64,000 nucleotides of DNA from Delphinapterus leucas (Eukaryota > Chordata > Mammalia > Artiodactyla > Monodontidae), in the NCBI RefSeq assembly GCF_002288925.2, contig NW_022098008.1:2797110-2861109 (forward strand), written 5' to 3'. Positions 35,216 to 48,615 of this stretch are shown in pieces. Below the pieces are notes generated by a model, which made no database searches, had not been told where the DNA came from, and was given only the letters and a program-made list of their open reading frames with translations. The position numbers and the translations under genes were made by a program. The stretch's first letter is position 1, and each line of letters begins with the position of its first letter.

Positions 35216-37229
35216 CAGTGTTGATGATGCTTTAAAATCATGATTTTTTACAGAAAAGTTAATTGGACTCTTTACTCTCTTTAGGGAGAAAATTAGAGTC
35301 ATTGAATATTGTGGAGTTTCTTAAGGGGTTTTAGGTTCCAGAGGGAAAATGGAGAGATGCAGGGATAGCTTCTGACTCAACACAGCAGGGCCTGCTTATC
35401 ACTTAATTTTCTGCAAGTGTAAAGTGGACACCTCTGCTGACCTCCACAGCCAGACAGGACGAGAAAATTGTGACCTTGAAGTTCGAAATGAAGTCAGTGG
35501 TGTTATTTGAAGAGAACATAAAAATCATGTACCTTAAAAAGAATCATGAGGCAGACAGGGGGCTGATAAATGTGTATAAGCAAATGTCTACCATCCAAAT
35601 GTGAGATTTTAAAATTAGAGATACATTAAACACGAGATTAAAGACATTTTATATTTCATTATTTCAGGTTAAAACTTGTCAAAAGAAGAATAATATCACC
35701 CTGTTAGAGACAAAAATGAGTTTAACTTTCTTTTTTTCAGTGAGAGGCTAAGATGTTATTATCAAAACTGAGAAGCTAATCTGGTCTCCAAACCAGAATG
35801 ATCTGTCTACTGATCTTTTGATGGCTCAGTGAAGACCTTACACATTATATTTTAACAAATATATTAACATTTTTAGATGACAAACATGGACTGATAATAA
35901 ATAAAATAGATGGAAAAATGTGCATGCATTGTTTAACATTCTTTCTGTTAATTATGATCTTTAATAATACGTCCAGCTTCAACAAAAAATGGTCCATGTT
36001 ATTGTCTGCATGGATTCCTTCAAATGCACATTTTTCATGTAGTGAAACCTTATATACATTGATTTACATCTTTGAAAATTACAATTCCAAACCGGTCATG
36101 GTGTTTGGTAATTACTGTGTCGCTCACCCACTACTGTGAACCAGAAGAGACTTTCGGTTCTACGTGTGACCCGTTTCCCATTATATTTCCTGAGATTTCG
36201 CAGAACTTTTCAATAAGCATTCAGAACATCCTCAAACTAAAAAATGTGGAGAAATTTTCAGTAGCACTAAAATATCCCATCCTTTTCTCATGTCATGGTT
36301 CAGGAGTTTATTGCACATACACAATTATATTTGAATGAAGAGTGAAGTTTCTCCTTCTGTTTAAAGTAGAAAATTGATGTGATCAGTATTTTAAATTACA
36401 CATTGTTTGAGAAACAAGTAAATCAGTGATTACGTCATTTGGTTTCTAAATAGCCCCAAATATACTTGGTGACTACAAGTGGTAGAAAAGATTAAAGGGG
36501 ATTATTTCTATGAAAGGGAAAGATGCTATTTGTGATCATGTATTTTAACTTGTGTGGATATGAAAATATCTGATTACCCTAAATTTACCGAAGAAGAATT
36601 TCTTTGCTGTTTTTTTTTTTCAAAGTGAATACTTAAAATATGTAGTCCGGCTGAAAAAGCATCTACAGGTAGATCTTGGAGACTGAGTGTCATTATAAGA
36701 AAATTTTCCAGTAGAAAAAAAGTATATGTGGTAAATTATATGAAGCATTTTAGACTATACGGCTATATAAACTTTTGCCACATGTGAGAAAGAATAATTT
36801 CTCCTAAGCAGATTTTTCTGATTGCATTACTAATTTCTTATTGTTTTTCTCAATATGGCATCCAAGGTGGGGGAGGGATTCTGATAACATTTTAATGAGG
36901 AAATTTGAGTTGACCATTGGATTGACTATTTTAAGAAAAAAGGTTATGATTAGGACAGACAGTGTATGAAAAAACACATACTTTTGAAATTATTGGAAAT
37001 GTAAGGAAAATATAGTACAGTCTCTGGGTGTCCTGCTCCTAGAGAGTGAGGTGGTATCTTCTGGCTCTGGAGACCCCCGGGGGGCGCTTAGTCCAGCTAC
37101 CTTTGGCATCATGATGTAAGGTATTGACGTAGATGGATGAAACCAGTATGCAGATATTAAAAGAAATTGTTGTGTTAGGATCTGCTATTGCTTCCTTTCA
37201 TATTCTCGTAATAGCTCCTTTTTACATGA
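35216..37229. other. AT-rich unassigned sequence
   Basis: Mostly AT-rich, without a named repeat or recognisable gene. The overlapping frames at 35918-36139 and 36072-36338 are short and featureless. Confidence 0.4.
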
Positions 37230-37850
37230 GAATTCTGTTTAATGATGCCAAGACCCTGCACTCTCTCCTTCAGTCACACTCCACTCAACAGTGACCTAGG
37301 TCTTGTTGACTTCAATATCCATAAGGATGACCCTCTGCCTTCTTTTCCTTTATTTTCTTCCTTCAGTAATCTAATTCTCCCCCCCATCAAGTTGGCTTTC
37401 CTGATAAAGGCATTAACCAACCTTAGTCACCTCTGTCTTTCTAGAAGACCCTACAGGGAGCCATGCTCCCCAAATCTACAATCCTGCTCTATCCTTCCCT
37501 CCACTGGAAAGTGAGTTCCCGGGGGCTGCCTTCCTGTCCCCATCAGACAGGGACACGTGACTTTTCCCCAGAGAGGGTTACACTGACCACAAAATCTCTC
37601 CATCACCCCGTTGAATTCTACTCCCTTCCTGCTTTCCTTTTGTCCATTGAACGTGTGACAAAGCAAACTGCATCTCATCACAAATGTGTACCTGATGCTC
37701 ACCAGTTGTTTCACTATAAAAGAAACTTTGTCTCTTTATTCACTGCCCTGTCCTGGCCCTAAGACACCTCCCAGAGTGGGAATGCCTGATTCCATAAAGA
37801 GCCCACGCAGTACCCAGTATATAGTAGGTGATTAACAATGTTTGTCCATT
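37230..37850 (+). mobile_element. probable L2 remnant
   Basis: The right end reads like an L2 3' section: 'ctctttattcactgccctgt', then 'cagtacccagtatatagtag' and 'gtgattaacaatgtttg'. The left part is C/T-rich with L2-like texture but is too diverged to align by eye, so the left boundary is uncertain. Confidence 0.5.
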
Positions 37851-38171
37851 TTCCTATTTTTATTTCAAGAAAGCTGTCCATCTAGGAAAAAAAGCTCTTT
37901 CAGTTACATAGAAAAAACATTTCTTACAGAAAAATCCATAATGTTTTCAGAGTGTAGCTCAGACCTCTGAGCTTTGTGCCAGATGGAACATATGGATGAA
38001 TTCCGACTCAGCATCACTGTTCAGATGGGCAATTTCCCATAAAAGTGGAAACATCCATTTTCCTATGTATAAATTGTGTAAATTTAACTCCATAAAGGGC
38101 AATTAAGCCACATACCTAAGGCTACATATAATCATATGAAAACAGAACCAGATATTGGTCATGAAGACCAT

Positions 38172-38511
38172 TGTGGACTGAATATTTGTGTCTCCCACAA
38201 ATTCAAATGTTGAAACCCTAATCTCCAGTGTGATGGTATTTACAGGTGGGCCTTTGGGCGGTGATTAGGTCATGGCGGTGGAGCTCTCCTAAGAAGAGAC
38301 ACGAGAGAGCTTGTGTCCCCTCTCTGCTATGTGAGGACACAGTGAGAAGGTGGCCATCTAAACTCGGAAGAGGGTTCACACCAGACACTGCCCATCCTGG
38401 CACCCTGATTCCAGACCTTCAGCTTCCAGGACAGTGAGAGATAAATGTTTCTGTTGTTTAAGCCATCTTGCCTATGGTCATTTGTTAGGACAGCCTGAGC
38501 AGCCTAAGACA
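38172..38511 (+). mobile_element. MaLR solo LTR (MST/MLT1-like)
   Basis: Starts tgtggactgaatatttg and ends cctaagaca. It shares with the LTR at 19652 the landmarks 'ccagtgtgatggtattta', 'ctatgtgaggacacagtg' and 'tttctgttgtttaagcc', plus an AATAAA-like 'gataaatg'. No TSD is obvious. Same orientation as the other two MaLR LTRs. Confidence 0.88.
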
Positions 38512-38839
38512 AAGCTGTGGTGTTCAGAATCCAGGGAGGGGCCACACGGCTTTCCAAGATCTTCTTGTATTTTGATGAGTGATTCTGGTTTAAGGTTAAG
38601 TGGGATTTACTCTAAGTGACTTTTCCAGGAAACACTAGCATTCCTTATCTGATTTTTTCTCTTACCTCTTGACTAATGAGGTAAACTAATGGCATCATTA
38701 GTTATTACAAATTAAGAGACTCAAGCATATCTAATAAATGATGTAACTCACCTTACATGTGCCCTCCAGCCAAGACCTTTATCTTGGCTCTGGAATTATA
38801 CATTTAATTGTTGTCTATTTTGCATATTGCCTTGGACTT

Positions 38840-39729
38840 TTCACAGGCATTTCAAACATCATGTGCTCAGAACTGAACTTTAGATCTACTCTGGCACAGC
38901 TCCTTCCCCACCCCCAGCTCTCCGCAGTGTTCCAAAAGACATGTCTCTGCACGCAGTTGTATAGGTCGGGACCAAGGGTCCTTCCTTTAGACATCCCTTT
39001 GTCTGAGCCTGGCGTTCAGTCCATCTCTGAGTGTGACTTGTCAGCCACAAGTGTCTGCAGGGACTCAGTTCAGTTTCACCACCTGCCGCTATCTCATCCT
39101 ACCCTAGAGCCATCTTGTCTTCCAGCTTTGACCTTGGCCATGATATTTTCTTTGTGGGAGGAGAAATGAAATTTTAGATCTTTTAAATATTAAATTTAGA
39201 GATATCACTCCAGTACATCCCACCCTTCAATTAATCCACACTTCACTTTTAAAAAAGTGGAGAACTTTCCATGGCTGACCTGAGGGCTCTGGCCACATCC
39301 CTCTCCCCTCTGTGCCTTATCTTTTCCACCTTCTCAGTTTCCACTGTCCTTGAATTTCACCAGAGCTGTCTTCATTCAGCTTCTTAAAAATGTTAAATTC
39401 CTCTCTAATAAAAGCATCCCCCACACCATTTCTTCTGTCTGGGGTAGTCTGCCCCGCACGACTCCAGGTCTGAATTTAAACGTTATTTCCCCTGCTCACC
39501 CAAGAGCTAGCTTGACCCTTGTCCCTGATGCTTTGTAAATATTACGTGTCCTTTACAGGATGTTTTCATAATGCTCCACTGTTTCCTTCATAATACTGAT
39601 CACCTTCGTGAAGCTCTAACAATATGGGGACTTATGTGTATGATGTCTGTGTACCCATGAGCCTGAAAGTGCCTGAATTTACTACTGTATGTATACCCAG
39701 CCCAATGCCTGCTAACAGAGGGCACTTAA
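38840..39729 (+). mobile_element. L2 ORF2 3' part and 3' UTR, ancient
   Basis: The sequence follows L2 consensus order. First comes 'tttcaaacatcatgtgctc' with 'agaactgaactttagatc' (ORF2 C-terminal zone), then C/T-rich diverged segments. The 3' end is 'cccagcccaatgcctgctaa' followed by 'gggcacttaacgga'. Frames are broken throughout. The L2 tail leads directly into the GGAT array. Confidence 0.7.
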
Positions 39730-40124
39730 CGGATGGATGGATGGATAGATGGATGGATGGATGGATAGATGGATGGATAGATGGATGAATGGACAGAAAG
39801 ATGGATGGATGGATGGATGGATGGATGGACGGATGGATAGATGGATGCATGGATGGATGGGTGGATGGATGGATGGATGGATGGGTGTATGGATGGATGG
39901 GTGTATGGATGGATGTATGGATGTATGGATGTATGGACAGATGGATGGACAGATGGATGGATGGATGGATGAATGGATGGATGGATGGATGGATGGATAG
40001 ACAGATGGACGGACAGATGGATGGGTGGATGGATGGATAGATGGATGGGTGGATAGATGGATGGGTGGATGGATGGATGGATGGACAGACTGATGGATGG
40101 ATGGTTGGGTGGGTGGATGGATGT
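39730..40124. repeat. (GGAT)n tetranucleotide array, 395 bp
   Basis: Long GGAT/ATGG array with interruptions (gaca, tgta, gggt). It begins where the L2 3' tail would carry TGAA-type repeats. The Met-Asp-Gly-Trp frames on the plus strand and the Ile-His-Pro-Ser frames on the minus strand (147-190 codons) are products of the repeat, not genes. Confidence 0.97.
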
Positions 40125-41439
40125 ACAGAGAAATCCTGAAGGGATTGTAGAACATTTAGAGAGGAAAAAAAAACAAAACACAAAAAACATTTTAGATCAT
40201 CCAAAGGAAATCAAACTTAACCAACTGGAAAACAAGAGAAAGATAATACACCTTGGCTCAATTCATCTAGATTTACTCTGTGTTTTTAACAATTATCTTT
40301 TTTTGGGGGGCAAATAACAATTGCTTCTTGGAAGCTCAACAATATTCTTTTTTCAGGAAAAGCATAAGAAAACCCAAGGGCATAATGACTTAGAAAACAC
40401 AATATTCCTTGAACAAATACATTTCTGCAGGTGCTGATTTGGGCATGTAATATAAGCATTCAGGAGCTTCCACCCTCTGGCTGATGCTGGAGGAAAGTGT
40501 TTATTGCAGAAAGCTGGTTTCCGTCTGTTCCAGCCTCGTGTGCAGTGAGAATACGGGAACCCTTCTCTTCTCCCGGGAGCTGTCACTTGCACATTATCAC
40601 GCCAGCCGCAATTCGGATCCTTATCGCCTACTTAGGCTTGCCATGTTTTCATCTCTTACTTAGACATATTTTTTTTTTCCCTTGGATGATAGTAAAGGGC
40701 ATCTTTAGGCACCCTTACCTCTCATACTGAATTCTGAATTTGTCATGGTGGATTAGATTAATCAAAATGGCCTTAGAAGAAAAATCTCTATGCATGCCTC
40801 CCAAACTCAAAGAATTTCTGTCACTTTTTAGAGAGACACTACTTTCTGTAAGGCTGTTCTCACATGCTGTTTTCATAAACCTCATGAAGTTGAAGATGCC
40901 TTTATCTGAACACTTGGTGGCTTGAATATAAGCTACTGTTTAAATTTCTACCTAAGCAGTAAAGGCAGCGATTATAAGAACACAGTCAGAAGTGGAAGCA
41001 GGGAAGGTTTAAAAGAATTGTTTTCATTAGAGCAAAACATTTAGAGCACTCTGACTTCCTTCAAACCTTTTAAAATTATATAGTTGGGGAATTTAGTAAA
41101 AGTTTATTGGAATAATTGGTGACATTCTGAACCTAAAACACTAATATCAAAAGAGTTTACCAAGAATGTATTCTAATAAATGAATATTGGAGTAGTTGCA
41201 TTATTCTTTTGATCCTTACCTACTTCCTTTATAAAAAAAAAAAAAGAAAAGAATTAATTAGTAGGATAATACATGAAAAACAACTTTAAAGATATTTCCT
41301 ATTAGCCAAAGAATATATTTCTATGTTCTGTGTCAAAACCTCACAGAACTTTATATTTACATTTTATGTCAGTATTTGAAAGTGTTTCGTTTTGTTTTGA
41401 AATAAAATAATCTTTCTTTCTACTTCAGATGCAATAGGT
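40125..41439. other. unassigned sequence
   Basis: AT-rich with short A and T runs. No named repeat or gene is recognised. Confidence 0.4.
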
Positions 41440-42010
41440 ATTTATTATAGAAATAAGGAAAGTACTTATAGAAATAATATAAAATCACCCTAATCCTGCT
41501 GTACATCTATTCCCTCAAAGAATGGGTCAAAGATTAATATATTTTATACTTTTTTCACTTAAAATGGATATTGTTCTATGCTTAAAGTCTTTTTTAAAGA
41601 CCTTGACATTTATACTCTACATTTTAATAAATAATTAGCTTGTTTCCACTTTCTTCTTTTTAACGTAAACAATGAGATGAACATCTTTGTAGCTATAGCT
41701 TTGAACACATGTTTAACTAGCTCCTCCTGAAAATTCCTGAAAATAAAATTGTTTGGATAAGAGTATCCATGTTTTTAAAGAAGTATGCTATGCATAGCCA
41801 GATTGTACTCCAGAATGGTTTCCCTAATATGTACATCTAACTATAATGAATGAGGGTTCCCTAATTTTCTCTCAACCTCATCACCAAAGAAAATTATAAC
41901 CTCTAAAATCTCCGATGGTTTGATGGGAGAAAAAATGAAAATGAAATGACATTATTTAAAATGTTTGTACTTTTTCTTTCATGAGATAATTGGCTATTTG
42001 GATGTTGTCT
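41440..42010 (-). mobile_element. old L1M fragment (ORF2 C-terminal zone)
   Basis: In plus orientation the order matches antisense mammal-wide L1: 'cttgtttccactttcttc' then 'acaatgagatgaacatcttt', 'gataagagtatccatg', 'gattgtactccagaatggtt' and 'gagataattggctatttgg'. Highly diverged. Confidence 0.55.
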
Positions 42011-42229
42011 ATTAGTTGTCTGCTTATGTTATCTAACATTTTGCTTTTGCATTGTGGATGTTGACTAAAAGTAAGAACACTTTTAGTGTTACACTTATTA
42101 ACCCTTTCCTTCTGATGTATCAATATCACTAACATCTAAGTGCATGAACCTTCAGCTATAGCCATGACAGAGAAGTTGTTATTAAACTTACTCTGTGGAA
42201 ATAAACAGCCATAAAGGCAGAGAAACTTT

Positions 42230-43260
42230 ATGAGACAACTGCGGTCAGTCATTGAGTGTCACCCCATGCAGGACTACAGTATTTGAGAGAAGCTTTCTCT
42301 CTGAGGGCATCTTCCAAACTCTTGCTGAAAGTGACAGAACGCTGGGATAGTGTACCAGTCTCACAGGGTGGTGTGAAAAGAGAACGCAGATGGGAAATAA
42401 TGACTGATTTGTGGGATGGGATGCTAAAAATAAAGCAACACAGAGAGGAACCCCTAAAAATCTGCTTAAGAGTTTTTTGTGGCCAACTCAAAAGCAGCAC
42501 AAGTGTAGGTAAGATTTCAGAAGACGTGGCAGCAAACGGATGCTGGAAGACTGAGAGCTAAGCAGAGAACCAGTCCCAGAGAGATATTAGAAGGCACCTT
42601 CCAGGAGTGGAGAAACCACTGAAAACAACTTCAAAACAGACTGTGGCTCAGGAGTTGAGCACCACGCCATAAGCAATCCTGAGTACCATGCCTTCAGGGT
42701 AAAGGCAAAACTAAAACAGACTCACTGTAATAAAGCCTGAAACTAACTTTGGGGGATCGAGGTGACCTGCCGGTAATCTAACTGAAGACAAAAGAAAGTC
42801 TACTGTTCCTCTTAGGAAAAAACAAAGCAAACAAACAAAAATATGAGCATCTACAATGTTTCATCCACAGATGTTTGCATGTTGTCAGAAATCATTAGAC
42901 AAAGGAGCAGGAAAACTATTTGATCATGAGCAGACAAAATAACTAATAGAAGCAGACCCAAGAGGATCCAGATATTGGAGTAGGCAGACTGACAAGGACT
43001 TCAAAACAGCTATAATTAACATTAAAGATGATAGAGAAAAATATGGAAAAATGGATGAAAAGGTGAGGAGTATCAAGAAGGAATTAAAAAATATAAAGTG
43101 AGGCAGATAGAATGGTCAAATATAGAATCTAAAATTAAAAAGGACTCAGTGGTGAAGTTTAGCGGCAGACTGGATATGCAAGAAAATAGAATTTATGAAC
43201 TCACAGAAGGGTCAACATTACATATCTAAATAGAAACACTTAGAGGTAAAAGAAACAGCC
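42230..43260 (+). mobile_element. old L1M 5' UTR/ORF1-start region
   Basis: The right half resembles the L1M segment before and at ORF1: 'gcagacccaagaggatccag', 'tgacaaggacttcaaaac', 'agctataattaacattaaag', 'ggcagactggatatgcaag' and 'gaactcacagaagggtcaac'. The left half is less certain. A 101-codon frame (42256-42561) lies in the presumed UTR and is not supported as a gene. Confidence 0.6.
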
Positions 43261-43310
43261 ATGGGTGATGTACAACATGGACACACAGTCTACCATACAT
43301 AGAACCAGAC

Positions 43311-43362
43311 TGTATGTGTGTGTGTGAGAGAGAGAGAGATGGAGAGAGAGACAGAGACAGAG
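43311..43362. repeat. (TG)n(AG)n compound microsatellite
   Basis: TG dinucleotides pass into AG/GAGACA repeats over about 50 bp. Confidence 0.9.
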
Positions 43363-43366
43363 ATTT

Positions 43367-43936
43367 AACAATCTGTGTATTGGTCTGTTTTTTGTCATTT
43401 TTTCCATCAGTTGTCTCTTTCTGAGAATATTTCTTTTGAATTATCTCTGCTCATGTGGCTTCTGGGACAGGCTGGTGTCCATGTAGTGTAGTATAGAGTG
43501 ATCACTTCCTATCACCTTAAAATATATTCTTTCTGGGTACAATCTTAGCTGTGTGGGCCTCCCAGCAGATCCCTTGCCCACACTCATTGGCCTTTTTCTT
43601 TTAGCTGCAGGAACATGCTTCTCAGAAAACTCTCATTAGTAAACTGGTCAGAGAAAATTTTCAAAATTGCTCCACATTTAATGTCAGACATAATTTAAAG
43701 TAGTGAAGAAGTCTCTTTGTAAGATAGAGACCAGGTTAGATTTTCACATTCCTGGCTTCCTGCTTCCCCGCTTAACTCCTACTTTTCTTCCATTGGCTCA
43801 TTCCAAGCTTTCTCCCTTTAGGTCTTCACCATACATGATATCTGTGCCTTTTCTTCCTGAAAACGATATCCACTTTCTGTGTCAGCGGCTTCATAGCCCA
43901 TTTCCTTAGAACAGAATAATTGGGTCAGATACAGCA
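43367..43936. other. unassigned sequence
   Basis: No gene or named repeat is recognised between the compound microsatellite and the Tigger-like transposon. Confidence 0.4.
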
Positions 43937-44285
43937 CAGTCGGCCTTCCACACGCATAGGTTTCGCATCTGCGTTTCAACCAACTGTGAATCAAAAATAT
44001 TCAGGGAAAAGAATTCCATAAAGTCCCAAAGAGAAAAATTTGAATTTGCCCTCTGCAGACAGCTATTTATATAACATTTGCATTGTATTTACAACTATTT
44101 AGGTAGCATTTACATTGCATTAGACATTTTAAATAATCTAGAGATGATGTAAAAGATATGGGAGGATGTGCCTCTGTTATATGCAAATACTAAGCCATGT
44201 TATATAAAAGACTTGAGAGTCTCCAGATTTTGGTATCTATAGGGGTTCTGGAGCCCATCTCCCATGGCATATCGAGGGACCACTG
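43937..44285 (+). mobile_element. Tigger-like non-autonomous DNA transposon
   Basis: The left terminus is cagtcggccttccacacg and the right terminus is the approximate inverse, '...catatcgagggaccactg' followed by ta. The interior includes 'aaccaactgtgaatcaaaaa', 'ataatctagagatgatgt' and 'tatgcaaatactaagcca', a palindromic-type arrangement known from pogo/Tigger MITEs. No transposase remains. The left TA target base is decayed. Confidence 0.82.
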
Positions 44286-44559
44286 TAATCATTTTGCTCA
44301 ACTAGTGGTATTTTGTGTTTACAATATGAAAGTATTGTGCTTTAGTCAAGAAAATGCTCCAGTTAACTTCCACATTAATCTTTCACCTACCAAGTTTTCT
44401 TTGAACAGTTCTTTGATAAGCCACTCTTAGTAAACACTTGTTGGTTTTGCTGCAAATATTCTGCCAACTTTTCAGAATCAAAATGGTATGTGGTGGGAGG
44501 TAGTTATCTGCCTTCCATTACAAGGAGTCTTGGTGCGGGAGTGACGAATGCATATTTTC

Positions 44560-44850
44560 CCTAGCCTGGTGACAGTCCCCTGATCTGATATCAGCCAATG
44601 AGATCTCCTCCTATGATTCTGCACCAGAGGTACCAGGGCTGAGAAAGAACTGAGGGCTGCTCATCACACGGATACAGGTGGTCCAGGCATTTATTGCTAC
44701 GAGGTTGTGGCTGTAGTTCTTGCCTTCTAGTCCCGTTGAACACTGGTGAAATCTCTGAGCTAACTCCCCAATATCTTTACTGTAAAGCCCCTTAGCTTAT
44801 TTTGGACATTCAGTCTCTGTTATTTGCAAATAAGAAACCCAAGAGATGAA
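44560..44850 (+). mobile_element. probable old LTR remnant
   Basis: The right part has a texture known from ERVL-type LTR ends: a 'ccccttagcttattttgg' zone, then 'cagtctctgttatttgcaaa' and 'taagaaaccc', like '...gtcacttgcaaccaagaaacc'. Left boundary and family are uncertain. Confidence 0.4.
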
Positions 44851-44916
44851 TCGCAAATGATCCCCGTTGAGACAGTCAGAAACCTAGGAACTACCACTTA
44901 CAGGACCACTTTCAGT

Positions 44917-45100
44917 TGATTTACAGTTGATTTACGATGTCGTGCCAGTCTCTGCTGTATAGCAAAGGGACTCAGTTACACATATTGTAGATACATTCTT
45001 TTTTTAATATTCTTTTCTATTATAGTTTATAACAGGATTCTGAATATAGTTCCCTGTGCTATACATTAGGACCTCGTTGTTTATCCATTCTAAATGTTTG
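44917..45100 (-). mobile_element. L1 3' end (5'-truncated)
   Basis: Antisense L1 3' UTR: 'agttgatttacgatgtcg', 'ctgctgtatagcaaaggga', 'gttccctgtgctatacatta' and 'ggacctcgttgtttatcc'. A local duplication of the 'cagttgattta' word sits at its start. Confidence 0.85.
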
Positions 45101-48100
45101 TGCCATTTTTTATAGTGAGTATCATCTAAATTTGCAGTAAATTTTTGAAATCAATATTTGCATGGCTTTTCTATGATTTGTCACATTAGAAATAAAACTT
45201 TAAATTAGGTTTGTTTTAACTTATTTGGTATTGATAAACCCCTTGATTAGGTGTACATATATATTAACGAACATATAACTTAAGAAAAGGAGAGCAACTG
45301 TATCTCACCATCTGTAACTTTGCCATATTAAACTGTAACTTTGTATATTAAACTCACCACTGTGTAATCTGTATATTATTTTTCCTTTTTTGAAACTGGC
45401 CCAATATTTGGTGTCTCTGTTGATCTGGTCCTTTTACATTTTTTGTGCTTTCTCTAATACTTTAGAAAGTCTGCAACTGCAACTATGATTTTGAAACAAA
45501 CAAGAAAATGAAGGAAAAACACTTCCTCTAACTTATTTCCCTGGAAATCATCTTAGACTGGTAAAAAGTTTAATTTATCTTAGAAATGTTTATTTGTTCT
45601 GCCATTTCCAGATTGAACACTGTAATTTTCCCTGGAAAGGGTGGACTTTTCAGGGCAAGAAGTTTGTGTAGGAATTCCCAGCTACATTTCTATTTTCCAA
45701 GCAGTGGTCATTCTAATCTTTTGTTGTTGCTGTTCTGCTACTGCAAATGTGTTTTTTGATTCCTTATTATTAATGTTAGCATTTTCCGATGACTGGATCT
45801 AATCCTTTAGCCTGTAACCACCTTATAATCAAGAAAAGCTTTGTATACAGCAAATCATTGTTAAAAACCTAGGAATATGTTTCATACTAAACATTGCTGT
45901 GTTAGACTTATCATTTATGCTAAGGGAATCCTTTGGATTAGAAATGAGTCTTGTACTCAGATAAAGAAATAAAATGGAAACGCAGGACTTTATCACCAGG
46001 GGTCAAACTAGCTCGTGGTCTTCCCGCTGTTAGAATGGAAACATGGCTGGAAATCAGTGTTGTTTCATTTAATTTTCCCACTAAATCAAATTTTATCAAC
46101 AAGTGGTTTTCTTGTTCTGAATTTCATGGTTTAGTAATGTTTAGTGCCAGAATTATTTTTCTTTGAGTGTGTAGACATAGATGGTATTATTAATTTGTGA
46201 AATATTAAAGGTAATTTTAACCTTTTTTTAAAAAAAAGATTGTCTGGAAAGCCACAGTATTTCAACTTATTAGTATATTTTTAGTGCTTTGAAGCAATAA
46301 TTGAATAAATGTGCATAGCAACCCTAAAAGTGTTAAGTTTCACAAAGCTTTCCTTTCAGTGAACAGTTAACAAGAAGCCAGAATCTAGCTCCACACTGAG
46401 AAGTTCATTGTATGTCTTTCTCGGACAATCAGTTAAATGCTTTCTTTCTGCCCTTGGATGAAACATCCAGTATACTCTGAAAAAAAAATTAAAGAAATAT
46501 TTACATCCCTTTGAGATTTTATGAGGCTGTGACCTGTGTTATAGACCAGCTATCCTGTAGCAGAATTGTCAGAAAAATTATCTTATCTAGTCACAATGGT
46601 TATTGAAATATAGCCATATAACCTTGTCATGTGAAACATTTCTGCCCTACTAAATCTCAATAGTAATTTCCTCAGGGAGTGCCTTAAAGTAAATACAAAA
46701 TAAATAGACATAAAAGAGAAAGATGACTGTACATAAACGAATAGTGGCTGGTGTCTTAAATGTCTACAAAAGAGGAAAAAAGATATCACACCAGTCAAAT
46801 CATTAAGTCATCCTGAACAAGTAATTAACTTAAGTTTATAGAACTGAAGGGCCCTGGATTCAACAGGGAGAATCCTTACCTCTTCTAAGAATAATTGCAA
46901 TTTTGCCCTAGGGGACACTGACTTGTATGATTCTTGCCAATATCATCTGCTTTTGAGACACCATAATCTTGGTTGCTTCTGTAGCTTTCTTTTTGACAGA
47001 TTTTGCTTTAGTGAATTTTCAACCCTAATCTTGTGATAACGGAAGGATGTGTGACATTCTGGTGCCTGGGGCGAGGTGGAAAGAAGCCGCCTCTGTCTCC
47101 CAGGAAGGACAGGCCAAGCTGGAGACAGGGTCTGCAGTGGACAGAGTGATGTGCACCTCTGCACAGTCCACTCAACAGCCCACACATAGCTCATTATAGG
47201 GACTTCCTGACACCTCATGGCAGATACAGTCCCTCAATCCTACAGAGAAGGGTCCAGTTAGGAAACAAAAAGCCGAAGTCATCACGCCTTCTGTTGAACC
47301 CTGTTGACTCAAGAGGAAAGCAGAGGATGTCTTATACAGGTCAGCCTTTGGGATAAGTTGCAAGGAAAAGCACAGGGTCTGAGTGAAGAAAGGGGGTATT
47401 GCAACACAAAAAGACAGCAAGAGTCAGAATGTTTCCAATGAAATTATTAACTTAGGGACAATGTATGAAAAAAATCTAGATTCTGATATTCAAAATTCAT
47501 TTGTAACATTTTTATACACACTGTTTAAAGTACAAATCATTGAATTATTTATCTTAAAACATCAGTTTTTTGTTTGTTTGTTTTGTTTTTGCTTAGAATA
47601 CAACGTGAAGCTTACTGAAATAAAATGAGTGGTGAGCATTTGGCTTTTTCATTTTTTGTTATTCCAACAGAAATAATAAGGGCCAACAGAATGAAACTAT
47701 GAAGAGTTAAATTTTATTTTATAAGGAAAATACTCCTAAAATAAATACGTCTCCACCAAAATTGAATAAACTATACCTCAAAATCCTCATTTCTGGAAAG
47801 ATTCCACTTTTAAATTTGGCTAAATAAATTTGTGACTACAATTCTATTTTCCACATGTAAAGAAAATAAATGATTTTTGTAGTTGTTTAATTATGTTCCA
47901 ACTTTAATAATTAGCTAAAGCTCTCCCCAAGGTTAAGGAAAAATCAATCAATTAAAAAAATTAGAAAAGTTTGTATTTTCTGGTATGAAACTAATAGAAA
48001 ATTGATAACTTTTAAATGTTGTCTAAAATTACAACTGATCACAGCCCTCCTTGTTCCTCAAGGGACCATAGAACTTCCCTTCAAAGCCCATGGCCATTTT

Positions 48101-48615
48101 TTAGCACTGTATCCTGATGGGATACTTGGTGAGAAGAAGAAAAGCAAAGAGATAACAAAACTTCACCCATGGGAATTAAATGGAGATTTGGAATAGGAAA
48201 GAGAAAAGAAGAAAGGAGAGGTGACTGGCACAGAAAGGCTCAGCATCACAGAAGGAGGTGGAGGCTCTCAAAGAAATGTCAACCCCAATGTGGGGTGACG
48301 ATTGCATTGATACCCCTCCATCTCCAGACCCGAGTGACGTTGCCAAGCTCAAGTAAGCGCTGCAGGAGGGTGTTCAGGGGTAGCCCAGGTAAGAGGCTAG
48401 CGGGGCAGCATGGGGCAGAGAGGTGAGTCCAGGCAAGAGTGAAATTGAGCCTTCATCAAGGTCAGAAACCAGAGGAGATCTGTACAAATCTTGGGGCAGA
48501 AAATGCATTTCCCATTAGACAGAAACTAGGGAGTATGACCCAATTTGATGGGACTCCCTTAGGAGAAAACTGTTTCAACTGATGTCGGGATTGAAAAATA
48601 AATGTTTTCTGAGAA
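45101..48615. other. 3.5 kb without recognised repeat or gene
   Basis: AT-rich, with a more balanced patch at 47040-47380 and another at 48200-48430. Frames are short (up to 91 codons minus at 46943-47218) and featureless. No transposon with clear ends is seen. Confidence 0.4.

Noticed and set aside
39730..40124. CRISPR-like regular repeats
   Set aside because: Units are 4 bp with no spacers of unique sequence, and the genome is mammalian; it is a microsatellite.
39632..40204. 190-codon minus-strand Ile-His-Pro-Ser repeat frame
   Set aside because: A translation of the GGAT array plus short flanks. Tetranucleotide arrays give 4-residue periodic peptides in every frame that lacks a stop.
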